Positions 33,778 to 48,300 are shown, counted from the first letter of the stretch. The stretch is DNA of 64,000 bases from Henricia sp. BOLD:AAB3569 (GCA_037783545.1 JBBELK010000068.1:186001-250000), one strand, 5' to 3'. Numbers and translations: made by a program. The notes: generated from the letters alone by a model not told the origin.

Positions 33778-34232
33778 CAGACACCCTGTTTACACTTGAT
33801 CCCGAGCTCGGGATCGAACACCGAGCTCGGGATCAGCCCCGGATCACAACTAAGTGTAAACGCTCTCGGAACCAAATTGGCCCCGGATCAGACCCCGAGA
33901 TTTTGGTCTCGCGTTGGCGGATGGTTCGATCCCGAGCTTGGGATCAGTTTGCGGTTAGATAAGCAATTAGTCTTTACCGCAACCTGCCACATCCGCTCCA
34001 CAGCCGTAGCGGGGGAAAAGCCCGCGAAATTCAAGTGGCCTTGTACACTGTACATGCACAACCCATGCACACACAGTGCATGACCTTTGACTGCAACTTC
34101 TGGCACCGCGCTCGAGACCAACTACAGAATGTAAACGCGGCACTCAGGATCATTGCGGTTAACACTAACGCCTTCTTATCAGGGGACCCATCTTGATCCC
34201 GAGCTCGGGACCAGTGTAAACACGGTGTCTGA
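33778..34232. mobile_element. MITE, ~455 bp, CAGACACC ends
   Basis: The left end CCAGACACCCTGTTTACACT is mirrored by AGTGTAAACACGGTGTCTGA at the right. The sub-terminal TCCCGAGCTCGGGA motif repeats several times. Confidence 0.8.
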
Positions 34233-34654
34233 TACGTATCCTAGTAAATGGTGCTGGTGGTTGTTGTTGAAGGCCTTTTATGCCATCAACTACACGGTAT
34301 TAACTTTAGCCATACTTTTTTATCAACTTGAGACGATGAAGAGATGCAGTTTTAGAAGTGGGAGGAACCCCCTCCCCCGGGCCCCCTTGAGAAAATTTAT
34401 CAACCTTCCTTTTTCAGAAAAGGGGGCAGGGAGGTCGCGTGTATTTCTAATGGAAAACTTCTCGACGCCGCCCCACCCCCGACAAATAGGGACTGCAAAG
34501 ATAATATAGCGCAAGACATACCACTCATCTGGAGGACTACCTGGAGGGGTGGGGATGGGCCCGGCGCAGGCTCGATTGATCGATATAAGGAGACCAGAGG
34601 GGTGGGGAAAGAAAGCGAATGCGGCGAAGTGCCGCCGCGGCACGTGTTCCCACA

Positions 34655-34863
34655 CCTGACCTACGTGTAGCGGTTCTTTCCTCGCCTTCCACCACTGTGG
34701 CCCTGGTTCGAATCCCGTCCGGGTCAGTATGTGGATTTGGTTATATATCAGTCCCTGCTTGATTCCGTGGGTTTTCCACACACGTTGGTGTGCGGGGTTT
34801 TCCTCCCACCTCTAAAACTGAGAATTTCTTCCCGCACTTCGTGGCTGAGCTAAAAAAAAAATC
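34655..34863 (+). mobile_element. tRNA-derived SINE with A tail
   Basis: A box-like GTGTAGCGGTTCTTTCCTCG (about 34666) and B box GGTTCGAATCC (34705) form a tRNA-like pol III promoter. They are followed by a body with GGGTTTTCCACACACG and GTTTTCCTCCCACC and an A-rich tail. It is a different family from the SINE at 45352. Confidence 0.7.
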
Positions 34864-35068
34864 CTACAGGGCAACGATTGAAGTCAGCAAATCCTTCAGC
34901 AACTAGATCCCTTAAGAAGGTTAATTAACCTAATCTTTGCAAGATAATTGAAAAATTGTAAAATCATTATCAATGGATTTAAAAGGCTATAATTACAGCT
35001 TAAAAACCATTGGTGGTTCCACAATTGTTTTAACCATTCTAGCCACGCCATGCGAATTGAGCTTTCTC

Positions 35069-35082
35069 TATATACATAAAAA
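35069..35082 (+). promoter_or_regulatory. Candidate TATA box of lectin gene
   Basis: TATATACATAAAAA lies ~96 bases upstream of the lectin ATG, a fitting distance for a short 5' UTR. Inference from position only. Confidence 0.4.
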
Positions 35083-35177
35083 CAGCGTGGTTTTGGTGGA
35101 CACATCATTTTGGTTTAGGCAGGCAGGGTCGAACCATTTCAGAGCTTTGGCTGAGACTCCAGCGTGACTCTGGCATC

Positions 35178-35237
35178 ATGCATCGATCATTTTGGACCTT
35201 CGTGTTGCTGAGTCTTATTGCTTGTCAAGTGTGTCAG
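35178..35237 (+). CDS. Lectin exon 1: signal peptide
   Basis: ATG, then a hydrophobic run (FWTFVLLSLIACQVC), donor CAG/GTGGGT, phase 0. Twenty codons. Confidence 0.85.
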
Positions 35238-38200
35238 GTGGGTTAGCAAGGGTTCTATTATTGGATCCTTGAACAGAAACCATTATACATTGGACCACAA
35301 CTACTTGTGGTGCGGAGCTAAATCTTTTCATAAAAATTGGACAAGCCAATTTAACTCAAAACGGTGCAAATTTATATATTTTGTGTATATTTTTAGACAA
35401 GCACGCTGTGTGAATCTTGTGTTACTTGATTTAATTAATGTATCGGTCAAAATACATTAGGCCTGTACGTCCCTTACAAAAATCTCTCATGCCATTCCCA
35501 TTGGATTTTTCCCATGAGAACACCATGGTGAATTGGCCACCATGTACATGGGATTTTCCCCATGGGGTATTTCCCCATGGGGTATTTCCCCATGGGGTAT
35601 TTCCCCAGTGGGATTTCCCCAGTGGGATTTTCCCCGTGGGATTTTCCCCGTGGGATTTTCTGTTCAGAAAATCCCCATTGTGTTCCCATGCTGTTTACAT
35701 AACCCCCAGGGTGTTCCCATGCTCTGTCCAAATCCCATGGTGTTCCCATGCCGTCTGTCCAATTCCCATGGTGTTCCCATGCTGTTAAGAAAATTCCCAT
35801 TGTGTTCCCATGCTGTCTGTCCAATTCCCATGGTGTTCCCATGCTGTCTGTCCAATTCCCATGGTGTTCCCATGCTGTCTGTCCAATTCCCATGGTGTTC
35901 CCGTGCTGCCCATCAAATTCGAATGGTATTCCCATGCCGTCCATCGAATTCCCATGGAGTATCCCATTGGGATCCCTTTATTAAACTTACGTGGTGTTTT
36001 TGATAACCCAATGGGTTTCACATGGTGTCCCATGGGTTTCCCATGGTGTCCCATGGGTTTCCCATGGGAATCACATGGGACATTTCTAAAAGTGGTTTAG
36101 CCAAAGGAACTTGCCTCAGAAATGATTGATTTGCGGCGGAAGCGCAAATTTTGTTTTTATAAGAAAACTTGGAATTTTCCCTCCTTTTAAGGCTGAAGAT
36201 GAAGACCTGGTTGAAGACGAAGACCTGGTTGAGGATAAGAGAGGTAAGCCAAGATTAACAAACCACATTGGAATGGGCTGCAAGCATACAGCGTATTACG
36301 CACTGTCGGGGTTTCATCTAGGATTTTAAAAACTGCCTGTCCTACTTAGGTGCAGTTAAAAGTAAAACTAGTAATACCCGTCCTGTGACTGGCAAAATTT
36401 GAAAGGCACACGAATGCATAAAGTTGTTACGGACACCAGGCAAGTGTAAAATTGTGATACATGTACATGATGTGGTCATGAGGTACGTACGTACGTATGT
36501 CCATATGTACAAGAGTCACAACTCCTGCCGCACATATTACAATTACAAGGTCTTTTGTTTTTAACAAAAATGCTATCTAGTCGCTCAAGAGACCCTTTCA
36601 CTAATAAATTCAAATTTTATGCACGTATGTGCATAACGGACGTGGTAGGCGGAAGTGAATTGAGTCGATTTTACGTACACGTGTTTATATGGCGAGTAAC
36701 GCCTTTGGCCGTTTCAAACTCGTAAAACGCGGTGAATTTGTGTTTTTGACACAAAATAACAACTGGTAATATAGAGTTCAGATACAGATTCAACCTACTG
36801 AGTATCTGTATGGGGCTTACATGGGCGTCTAGGGGTGGACATTTTGAGATAACTGTCGAAAATCTGTGGTTACGGTATTGCGTGAAGCCGTGCGTGCATG
36901 GCGTCGCTAGTCATGGGTAGCGAGTACCATGACTGGCAACGCCATGCACGCTAGGCTTCACGCAATACCGTAACCACATATTTTCGACATTTATCTAAAC
37001 AATTCCACCCCTAGACGCCCGTATAACCTCAAAAAAGATATACAGTAGGTTGAATCTGTATCTGAGCTTTATATTACCAGTTAGAAGCAATATTTTCCTT
37101 GTTCTGCTGCCCAAAGGGTGATCCATTATGATTTCCAGTAGTTTATCAGTGAATTAAAGCCTTGGTTTCAAGAGAACTGCATTAAATAATAAAAAGAAAT
37201 TAACAAAAATTTCTGTCCCTCTCTTCTCTCAGTACTAGCCATGCTAGTGCACTTATGAGAATGGCTATTTAAACAAATACATTTTTTTTTTTTAAATCTT
37301 CAGTTTTTCTCACAGCTAAATTTGGTTTAAAAAAAAAACAAATATGCACTTACCCCTACTGATGTTTGATACTGAAGGACAAGGAAATGACTCATCAAGT
37401 ATTGGTATAAGTGTAGATTTGATGGGAAACTCCATATTTGTGAATATGAGAAAATTGTAACATTTTGCATAACATTTTTCGGTAAGAGTTGGGAAGTTGA
37501 TCATATTTTCTTTAAAATGACTCATCTAGCATTGGAATAGGCAGATTCTCGTCGATGGCGTCGCCAGTCATGGGTAGTGAGTCCCATGACTGGCAACGCC
37601 ATGCACGCTCAGCTTCACGCAATACCGTAACCACAGATTTTCGACAGTTATCTCAAAAAATCCACCCCTATACGCCTGTATAACCTCAAAACAGATATAT
37701 AGGTTGAATCTGTATCTGAGCTTTATATTACCAGTTATTATTTTGTGTCAAAAACAGAAATTCACCGCGTTTTACGAGTTTGAAGCGGCCAAGAACTCCG
37801 TTAACCTATTGACTTGTGTACAAAATTACGTACGAGAATCTGCCTATTCCAATGCTTATAGATGAGTCATTTTAAAGAAAATCTGATCAACTTCCCAACT
37901 CTTACCGAAAAATGTTATGCAAAATTTTACAATTTTCTTATATTCACAAATATGGAGTTTGTTTCCCATCAAATCTACACTTATACCAATATTTGATGAG
38001 TCATTTCCTTGTCCTTCAGTATCAAACATCAGTAGGGGTAAATTGCATATTTGATTTTTTTTAAACCAAATTTAGCTGTGAGAAAAACTGAAGATTTAAC
38101 AAAACAATTAAATGTATTTGTTTAAATAGCCATTCTCATAAGTGCACTAGCATGGCTAGTACTGAGAGAATAGAGGGACAGAAATTTCTTTTTATTATTT

Positions 38201-41200
38201 AATGCAGTTCTCTTGAAACCAAGGCTTTAATTCACTGATAAACTACTGGAAATCATAATGGATCACTCTTTGGGCAGCAGAACAAGGAAAATATTGCTTC
38301 TAACTGGTAATATAAAGCTCAGATACAGATTCAACCTATACTGTATATCTGTTTTGAGGTTATACGGGCGTCTAGGGTGGAATTGTTTATATAACTGTCG
38401 AAAATATGTGGTTACGGTATTGCGTGAAGCCTAGCGTGCATGGCGTTGCCAGTCATGGGACTCGCTACCCATGACTAGCGACGCCATGCACACACGGCTT
38501 CACGCAATACCGTAACCACAGATTTTCGACAGTTATCTCAAAATGTCTACCCCTAGACGCCTATGTAAGCCCCATACAGATACTCAGTAGGTTGAATCTG
38601 TGTCTGAACTCTATATTACCAGTTGTTATTTTGTGTCAAAAACACAAATTCACCGCGTTTTACGAGTTTGAAACGGCCAAAGGCGCTACTCGCCATATAA
38701 ACACGTGTACGTAAAATCGACTAAATTCACTTCCGCCTACACGTCCGTTATGCACATGCGTGCATAAAATTTGAATTTATTAGTGAAAGGGTCTAGTACG
38801 TATACATTTTAAAGGCACAGGCTCGTCAGCAATGCGCGCGCGCCAAATTCGTGCTCGAAACACGCAGCTCCATGTCTTTGCTATGGCTGCGTATCGTGTG
38901 GCACACATTTGGCGGGCGCGCATTGCTGACGAGCCTGTGCCTTTAAACATCGATTTGAAGTTGGTCACTTTTTGAAACAAAAATTTGGCGCATTTCCTTA
39001 GGGTCTATAATTTAGTAAAAAGTTGGGATCTTGAATTTAAAATCTGTAGGCCTACTAATAAAATATTAATTTAACCACAGACTTAAATCGGAGTAATTAA
39101 TTTCGAAATACATTTGTCTCTTTGTGACGGCGCAATTTTCCATTCATAGGGCTGTTTTGCCTATAGGGCGCAGTATGCCGTTTTTCATTATAGACCACCG
39201 TGGTTTTTACGTGGAGACAACGTTTTCACCGGCTGCCCGATTTATTTTCGTACGCTGCATGGTCACTTTTTGCAATTAGAATTTCCTGCAATTCTGCAGC
39301 GCTTATTTGTAATGTGAAATCTATACATATGAAATGTTTAAATCTTAAATCTCAAAACTGTACCAGTAAAATATTAATGTAGTCCTTAAAACCGGAGTAA
39401 TTAATTTCCAAAGACATTTGTCTCTTCGTGAAAACACGAAACGTTATTTTTGCCCCGGCGCGCCTATGTTAATTCCGTCTTCACAGACAGGCAAAAGTGA
39501 TCTTTTTCTCTTCGTGAAGTTTTCCCATGTGGCTAATTACAGTACATGTACATGTAATTAGACTTTTCGTTATATTTTCGACAAATGGACTTTACCGGGT
39601 TGTATAGCCGTGCAGTACTTAATTTGTCGTTTTCGAAAACGCGATATTTGGCCACTTGTGTTTCTTCGTAATGACGGTGATTTTCTTTAGGATACAGCAG
39701 TGGCAGGGAAGTTCACTTGGTTTCATAGCAAAATATCTAAGCCAAAAGCACTTACAAACGTCTGTACAATACAATAGCAAACCAAGACTCGTTTTTAATT
39801 TTAGAAAACAAATCCTAAAAAAAATCAACCGAGTGTTTTACTTAGCGTGAAGTGTGTCCTGGTACACACGTGAACGTTGATATAACGGCGCCGTGTAATT
39901 ATGTGCGTGCATCCTTTTCTTGAACAGTGGTTTGCAAGTACGGCTGGACCGAGTTCAAGGGTAACTGTTACTCCATAACTCCATATCGCACTTCAAGAAA
40001 TGGTGTTGAAACAAAGTGCAAGAGAACCGGCTATGGTATGGCAGTTATTAAAGACCAAGAAACTAATGTAAGTGTCGTCACGGTTATTGCATGGCAGGAA
40101 ATTCGTCACTGAAAGGGCACTGGGTGAGGTCACAATTCTGTGTGTGTTACGTGTTAGTGTTACAGATCTGTTATCTCAATCAGAATTGTGACCTTGGAAC
40201 AAACGCCGGCGTGTTAGTGTGTGTTGAAAATCGTACGCAGAACCGTATTTGCAGTGATGAGGGCGCAATTCTGTGCCCCGTGTTAGTGTTAGTGTAACAG
40301 ATCTGTTAACACGGCGTCTCGGGAAACCATATTAGTGTAACAGATCTGTTAACATCTGTTGATTCGGCATTTTGGGAAATGTCAAGTCGGTATAGGATTC
40401 TGCACGACTTTCAACACTAACAATAACACAGAATTGTGACCTTCGGTCCGTGTTACACGAGTTTAACCACTAGTGATTGAAATTTTCAAAATCTTCACGG
40501 ACCCCCAAAAGTCTCAATTGTGGGTAAAATGCAAGATCTAACACATTTATAAGTTGTGTTGAAAAATGAAACTCAATTAATTGAGAATCACGAAAATTAA
40601 CACCACCCACTTCGTTCAGATTAACTTAACAGATCATATGTTAGCAGATCTGTCGCACTAACACGATATGTAACATGAGGTGTTCAACTAACATGAGATG
40701 TAACACTAACACGTCTTAAACATCACGTTAACATATCGAGTCAACATGGTGTTTGTTCTGAGGTCACAATTCTGATTAAAGGGCGTGTGACATGCTAAAC
40801 AACTTTGTGCCTAAGCTTTGTTTCATAATGACGGATTACTTGTTCAGCAAGACATACTATTGTTCGTTTGGATGTAAAATCAATAAAAGGTGGCCTTTTT
40901 CAACTTTGAAGATTTCACTGCAATAAATCACAGACAGAGGGCGCTGTTTGGAGTGCCTCGCATAAAGGAAGACAGAAGGGAAAAGTTAAGAAAAAACATA
41001 AGACTACAAGTTGGACTTGTGGCAAATTGCTGCAGTTTCTACCCCCAGTTTGGTCATGGCTTACAGCAGGCAACATGTCAAACAAACTCAAACAGCCATG
41101 GATTACAAAAGTTTCAGGAAAATTGAGAAAAAAGTGGAATCTTTTGTGCACAGTTAAATGTGATTTTCCTGTGTTTGCCTCTTGTGACATAGTGACCTTG

Positions 41201-44200
41201 GTCATCAATATGCATATTTTCATTAACACAAAAACTAAAAACCTTTGTTTTAACACCCAAAGCAAGCTCCAAATAGGATTTTTATGACTTTAACTGAGTA
41301 GAGTGGTTTAAAAGCATAGATTTCATTGATAAAAATCCTAAATAAGGGGCCCTTTAAGTTAACAGATCTGTTACACTGACACTAACACGCAACGCAGAGT
41401 TGTGACTTCGCCCTATGTACAGTGCAAAGAAATAACATGGTGTTAACACCCTGTTAACAGATCTGTAAACACGGTGTTAACCTGGACGTTCAGTTAGAGG
41501 CCGAGATTAATGCCGTATTAACAGATCTTTAACACTAACACATAACACACACACAGAATTGTGACCTTACCCACTGTCATAAAATGTGTATTTGAAGCAG
41601 GGTTGTATAGTCGAGTCCATCACAAGTCTATCACAAGTCCAGACACAAGAAGCAAACTAAAGCCCGCCGCACACGTGAGGTCGTTTGCGAGCAAACGGTC
41701 AGGTTCGTGCGGTTAAATTTTGCTGCGTTTTTCGCCTCGCGAGGCCGCGTGGCCAAAATCTCGCCCTGTGCGAGGTATGGGTACTGGGATGCTGAGCCAA
41801 GTGCTATGCTAAAATGAATGTAGCTGGCCAATTAAAACCGCATTTTCATTACCATATTTCGGTAGAACATGATGAAAAACCCTCACACATCAAATTTGAC
41901 ATGAATTGGTCAATGGTGGCCCGAGATATGGCCGCATGAATACCTAATTAGCCCCATTGAAATCAGTGTAAATTGGCCTGGGTCATAACTGTTTGGAACC
42001 CGGCCAATTTACACTGATTTCAATGGGGCTAATTATGTATTCATGCGGCCATATCTCGGGCCCCCATGAACCAATTCCCACCAAATTTGGGCTGTGGATA
42101 TTTTTCATCATGCTCCACCGATACATGGTACCCAAAACGCTGAAATGCAAAAAAAGTGTTTTGTGACGTCATCGCTTTAGTAGTCTATTCACGTGATATG
42201 AATACAGCGCGCGCGCGCGGGCACCGCCAAGGTCACCAAACCTTTGCTAAAGTGTGGTGACCTTGGATGGGTTCGCGCGCGCGCTGTTTTCGTATCGTGC
42301 GCTAGCCTCGGGGAGAAGCCTGGGGCCGTATTCATAAAACACACTTAACCTATTAAAGGGCAACACTTACACTTAACTTTTAAGGAATTCACTTTACTAA
42401 GAAAATCCCTTAAGTGATATTCAAAAACGTTCTAAGTGCAACACTTTACTAAGAGTGTCACTTAAAGATAGTTCTAGATAAGGGAAACCCTTAAGTGAAT
42501 TATTGATATATCATCCAATCACCGCACTCCATCCAAGCTCATTTGCATACTTGTACATGGCAACAAAATGGCCGACAGCAAAATAAGTCGATCCCAAATA
42601 TGGAGAAGGAAATGCTTGTGGCAGAACATGGAAAGAGGAGAGAAATCCTATGTCATCTTTTGATGCCGCCCTGCAGTTGGCTTATTAGGTAGTCAGCAAT
42701 TTAAAGGCACAGGCTCGCCAGCAATGCGCGCCCGCCAAATGTGTGCCACGCAATACGCAGCTCCATAGCAAAGGCATGGAGCTGCGTGTTTCGAGCACGA
42801 ATTTGGCGGGCGCGCATTGCTGACGAGCCTGTGCCTTTAAACTTGCATCTGCGCTGCCAGAGTAGTGTCAAGAAATAATGGAAAATTGTGTGATTTCAAC
42901 CATGGCTACAGGTTTGTTTGAGTGACCTCTAAAGTCTGTGTTGATGTCTAATTGGATTTCTGAAATAACTATAGGCCTAACCACTGTAGGCTACACCATT
43001 GGTTCAAACGTAACTTTGACGTACCGTAGATCAGTTAATCTGAACCTAGGCATGTGTTCACCTACCAAAATACACAGCTAAAAATGCTCAATGCACAGTT
43101 TCTTTGAAGATGGGAGCACACATTTCTGATCACAGCAACATTTTGGACTGGTGTAGGCCTAGTAAAAGATTAAATTTAGATATTGAGCTGGGCCTATTAA
43201 ACGTTCATGACGTTAGGACTAAACATGCTAAACTACAGCCTAGGCTACACGTGATTTTCCATGTTTACATGAAAGTACGACAAGTTCTGAAAAAAACAGC
43301 TTAGCCTAGCACCCCTGCACAAAAAAACGCAGCAAAATTTCACCGCACACGTGAACCTTTTGCTGAGCAAACGGCCACAAGTGACCGTTTGCTCAGCAAA
43401 CACCTTAACACGCACAAAGGAATGCCTCTGTTAGGGTTCATTTGAATAGCTTGTGATTTAATTTAAGTCCACCCGGGGACTTGTGGTGGACTTGTTGGAC
43501 ATGTGAGGACTTGTGATGGACTTGTAATAGAGTCGACTATAACCCTGTTTGGAGGAGTATTTTTGAGTTTACCGTGAATTTCCAGCCCTGTCATTGAGGT
43601 GTCCAATCGAACATTCGTACATTATACAAAGCAGATCCAGTTCATTGGTTACCTCTGTGTTAATACCGCATATGTCCCTTCTTTTGTTTCTACACCTCTT
43701 TGGCATTACGATTGCGCATGGCTGACCTCGACTTCAAATATGGAACCAGGCTAAAATGTACAATTGCTTTGAACAAAATTATTGAAGGCATGGACTTTTT
43801 TCCTCTCTTCGTTTTCTCAGAATGTACGTAAGGTTACTTGTATAAAACAAAATACAAAGTAGGGTTTTATCAATCCTCAATCAAGCAAATATATCGGGCA
43901 GTTTGTACGTTCCCCAGCCCCTATTCCATTTTAAAAGTTCATTCAGGTTCATTTCAAGATGTTCACAAAAACAGACCCACACCGACACAAACCGACAAAA
44001 AGGCCTACAGGCTGACATTCATTTCTGACTTCCCCTGTCTTTTGGGAACAAATACGCGGCGCGCGTTTTATTTCCTAACTCCCCAAATACGTTAAATATC
44101 TTTAATAATACATTGCCTTACTGCTACTGTACAATACCAATAACACAATAACTGTCACTTCACAAAAAGCCTGGGTAAAAATAACACTAACCTTTTATGT

Positions 44201-45351
44201 CAATTTCGTTGCAGAACTTCATAGCGCAGATGGGTAAATCACTGCGCTACGATTCAGTTTTCTGGCTGGGCTTGAACGATAAACAAACCGAGGGCAAATT
44301 TTTCTGGAGTGATGGACAAGCAATGACGTATTCGTAAGTCAAAATAAAACAGCGCTTCAATGGGAAATGAAATCCACATTAAAAATATGAATAAACACAA
44401 CAATAAAAATGTATAATTTGTTTCGTCAGCAAGACACCTACACATTTAATGATCGAACTACATGTACATAACTATAGAAACAACTTGGCCATTTGAAGAC
44501 GCTTTTTTAAGACAGATTACATGATTGGGAAAACTAAAACAAACAAAAAAAAAACCAAAAAACAAGTACATACATGTATTTACATAATTAAATGTTAATA
44601 AACTGCTTTGTATATGCTGAAGAAATTTCAGCCACATCGATGCAGTAATACTTTAGAAACCTTTAGAATACACTGGTTTTGAAGATGACAAATGCCACCG
44701 CGTTGTGCATTTGTACGGCTAATAATGAGGTTTGAATGATATGTACACTTAGCCAAACCCGTTTATCAACAGACCGATCCAGTAACAGTAAGCCTCACCC
44801 ATCAGCCACTTTAAAGTGCGCCTCAAAATACATTAGATCGTTTAGATCACCAAAAGACGATGTCCTTCAATGTCCTTCAAAATGATTGGTTGGTGTGAAT
44901 TTCGAGGCGGGGCTTCAACACTTCTGGATCAGTCAATATAATCCTTTACTGTTCCAGAAACTGGAATCGAGGAGAACCAAATAGTGTTTACGAAGACTGC
45001 GTGACGATGTATCTGAAATCACCAAATGCAGGCAAATGGAACGATGAACGATGTTCCAAAGCATACAGGGGTGTATGTCAGCAGCTTAAAGGTAATCATG
45101 TGTTAAAAGACTGTAGTGCGGGTTCTTTTTAGAACACACATTGTACCGTACTAGTACTGTGCATGTGTTTTATTCACCATACGCAGGCCTTCGCATCCTA
45201 CGGCACCTGTATTAATGGAACCATCTTTGTTTGCCTAACAGGGGGTGATGCTTCAGCGGCTGGTGATACATCTTCAGGTAAATTGGCAAAGAATTACCTT
45301 TTGTTTTAAAATAGAAATTCCCAAGTGATGCGTGGCCTTCTGTGCAACAGG

Positions 45352-45384
<33 letters not shown>

Positions 45385-48300
45385 TCTTTCTGGTATTCAT
45401 ACCAAGGATTCCTCAATAGTGCTCATTGCACTGTCACTCGCAAGCGTGAGGAAACCCATGAAGAATTAGAATTAGAAATGGCCAGAGACACCGGGGATGA
45501 TCCCCCTTGCTCTTTACGAAAGAATGCTCTGGGATCTTTAGAGTGCGTTTTTCATTACCTAACACACTGGACCAACGGCTTTACATCCCTTCCGAAGGAT
45601 GGAGCAAGTGTGGTTGAGTGCCTTGCCCAAGGGCACAGGTACCGTAGCCGTGGGGAGGTTCGAACCTGCAATCCCAAGTTTTCACCTATGATTGCGAGTC
45701 AATGACCTAAACCGCTCGGCCACGGTACCCCACGTTAACCACACCTATCCTCTTTTTTTTATTTGATCAGAGTCTAGCATGTTAATGGACATGAAACAAT
45801 CTAAAGTGTAACAAGATGGTCTGCACATTGCATAAAATTACATTGCAGACAATTATGAATGGTATAGTGGCCCAGGTAAATGTTTTCTCACGACACAATT
45901 GCTTTATTGCTAATACGGTTTATTTCCTCCATGTCGGCGAGGCAACTTGAAATATCCAGAACTATCGATAACCGCAACCGATTAACTGCAACAAACAATA
46001 ATATATAAACAATAATTAATACACTATTACTTAACATGGGATTATTTGTGCTGCAAAGCGAACCAAGTACATGGTAACGTGCTGAAAACCATGTACCAAC
46101 AATGTAATCTGCTTCTGTAGACATGACTTAACAATACATCAAACTTGCCAAAAAATAAATGTTGCTCGACATTTCTAAACCACTAACCAAAATAAGGGAA
46201 AACAAATAGTCTATAAATGAATTGAAATAACATTAACTCACCAAAGGTAACAGCACCCTGTATCTTCCTGGCCACTATGATGCATACATGTTCACTTCAT
46301 GAACACTACCTAGCAAGTGAACCACTCCTAGTACTAAACAAAGCATCTAAGGCAAGTCAGTCAGGCATGCTGGCATTCAAGCCCAGGTTGAAGCATGCAG
46401 GCATTCAAGCCTGGGTTCAGGTATGCAGGCATCCAAACCTGGGCTCAGGTATGCAGGCATGCATTTATCTACTTTTAGTCACTCAGTAATTTGCATAACA
46501 ACCAGGGGCTTAGTATTGTACCAACATTTGACTTTGAATGCATTTGGTCTTTACATCCCCACCCCTCAATTGTGCCTTGTCACAATTAACAACCTATAAG
46601 TGCGAGAACAAATGTTCAATAATTAACAACGTCCGATAAAAAGTCTCTATGTAAAGTCTGTATCTCATCAGAGTCACTCAGCTAGACAGAATCAGCCTCC
46701 AAAATTAAGCACAGTTTTTCCACTGGTCGTTCGACTACTGAAGTTGGAGTTTTCACTTGCACTACTCGTACAAGACCCTTCGAATCCTTCCTGGTGGTGA
46801 CAACTCTTTCAAGGGTCCACGAATTCCTGGGCATTTTGTCGATTAACAGCACTATGTCACCCACCTGAGCGTTTCTTCTGGGTTTCAGCCACTTCTGGCG
46901 TTCTTGAAGTAGAGGTAAGTATTCAGACACCCATCTTTTCCAGAATACATCTACAAGATACTGGACTCTTCGCCATCGTTTGCGTACATAACAGTCATCT
47001 TTGGAGAATTCTCCAGGAGAAACTCCTGCACCGTGTACCAGCAGTAAATCATTGGGAGTCAGAGCTCGAAGATCACCTGGATCTGTTGAACATGTTGTAA
47101 TTGGACGGCTATTTAGTACAGCTTCCACCTCACAAAGCAATGTGTATAAACCTTCGTCGTCTAGTCGATGATTGAGCTCATACAACAGTCCATACATTAT
47201 CTTTCTGACAGAACGAATTAAACGTTCCCAGACTCCACCGAAATGAGATCCAGTTGGCGGATTGAATTCCCAGCTGATGCCCTTATTGCACAGCATATCT
47301 CCTACTCTCGACTGGTTCAGCTTAGCTAATTCCTGGCGTAACTCCTTCTCTGCCCCAACAAGATTTGTGCCATTATCCGACCTGATATGCTTTATCATTC
47401 CTCGTCGGGCTGTAAATCTCCGGATCGCATTGATTGTCGAGTCAGTGTCCAAGGAGTAGGCTACTTCTAGGTGAACAGCACGAGATGAAAGACATGTAAA
47501 TATCACCCCATAGCGTTTCACTGCAGCCCTGCCACGTTTCACCATCAGTGGTCCAAAGTAGTCCATACCTACGTTCGTAAAGGGAGGCAGATTGGCTTCA
47601 AGACGCTCAGCAGGCAAGTTTGCCATCATCTGCTCACTTGGTCTTTTCTGATATTTTCGACAGATCACACATCGAAGAGCAACTCTCTTTGAAGCAGCAT
47701 TTGCTCCAATTATCCAGTATTTTTGTCTCACATGTGCCAGCATAGCATTTCTCCCTTGATGACCAACACATCTATGTGCCTCGTCCAATAGCAATGTAGA
47801 AACTGGGGAATCCTTGGGCAAAATAATCGGATGCCTTGCATCGAACTGAAGGGCAGATGCTCTATCAATTCGTCCTCCCACTCTCATAATTCCATTTACC
47901 AGTACTGGACTCAGCTTACAGACGGCACTTGACTTGGTAATACTTCGACCCTCTGCTAAACGTTTCAGCTCATCCGGGAAGGCTCTTTGCTGCACGTACT
48001 TAACCAATGCCACTTCAGCAGCATCCAGCATGTCAGGGGTCAGGTAGGTTAGTTGACCATATTTACCTTGAGCTTTAACCTCGTCCCTTCCGGTCTTCAA
48101 CAGGAGGAACTGACGTTTAAACAACAATATCCAAGCTACAATTCTTCTTAGTCGGGTCCAGCTCGAGTATTTCGTCAACAACTCATCTATTGCGTAGGGT
48201 GTTTTATCCACTAAAGCCGCATTTCCAACTGCTTTAACCTCTGCATCACCAGCATCAACAGGAAGCATTACTTTCATACTTGGCCATTTATCTTCTGTGT

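Larger units (their letters stand above)
41598..43547. mobile_element. Non-autonomous TIR element (CAGGGTTGTATAGTCGA), ~1.95 kb
   Basis: Left CAGGGTTGTATAGTCGAGTC pairs with the inverse at 43525-43547, with further inverted TCACAAGTCC motifs. The CAGGGTT terminus suggests a hAT-like element, but an 8-bp duplication is not clear (TTTGAAG against TTTGGAG). It contains a CCCGCCGCACAC-ended block (about 41660), a palindrome at 41925-42063 and the MITE at 42700-42842. Confidence 0.6.

Noticed and set aside
34666-34715. Possible functional tRNA gene
   Set aside because: A and B boxes are present but no acceptor or anticodon stem folds are evident, and a SINE body and A tail follow.
35474-36100. 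Long open frames on both strands (up to 156 codons) with repeated HGNTMGI or VPMLSVQFPWC
   Set aside because: They are translations of the CATGGGAA minisatellite in lectin intron 1; no splice signals or coding bias.
45660-45726. Possible tRNA-Leu or tRNA-Ser gene on the minus strand
   Set aside because: The same head with the same ~270-bp body occurs three times, so it is a SINE head.
45846-45862. Acceptor-like TTGCAG next to the BEL insertion, suggesting the element broke an exon
   Set aside because: Exon 6 joins exon 7 at 53652 in perfect phase; the sequence after TTGCAG has a stop and no lectin motif once the insertion is removed.
45888-46124. 78-codon minus frame repeated at 52778-53014
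   Set aside because: Lies within the LTRs; present twice only because the LTRs are duplicates.
46277-46489. 70-codon plus frame repeated at 53167-53379
   Set aside because: LTR sequence with short internal repeats (GCAGGCATTCAAGC type), not a gene.
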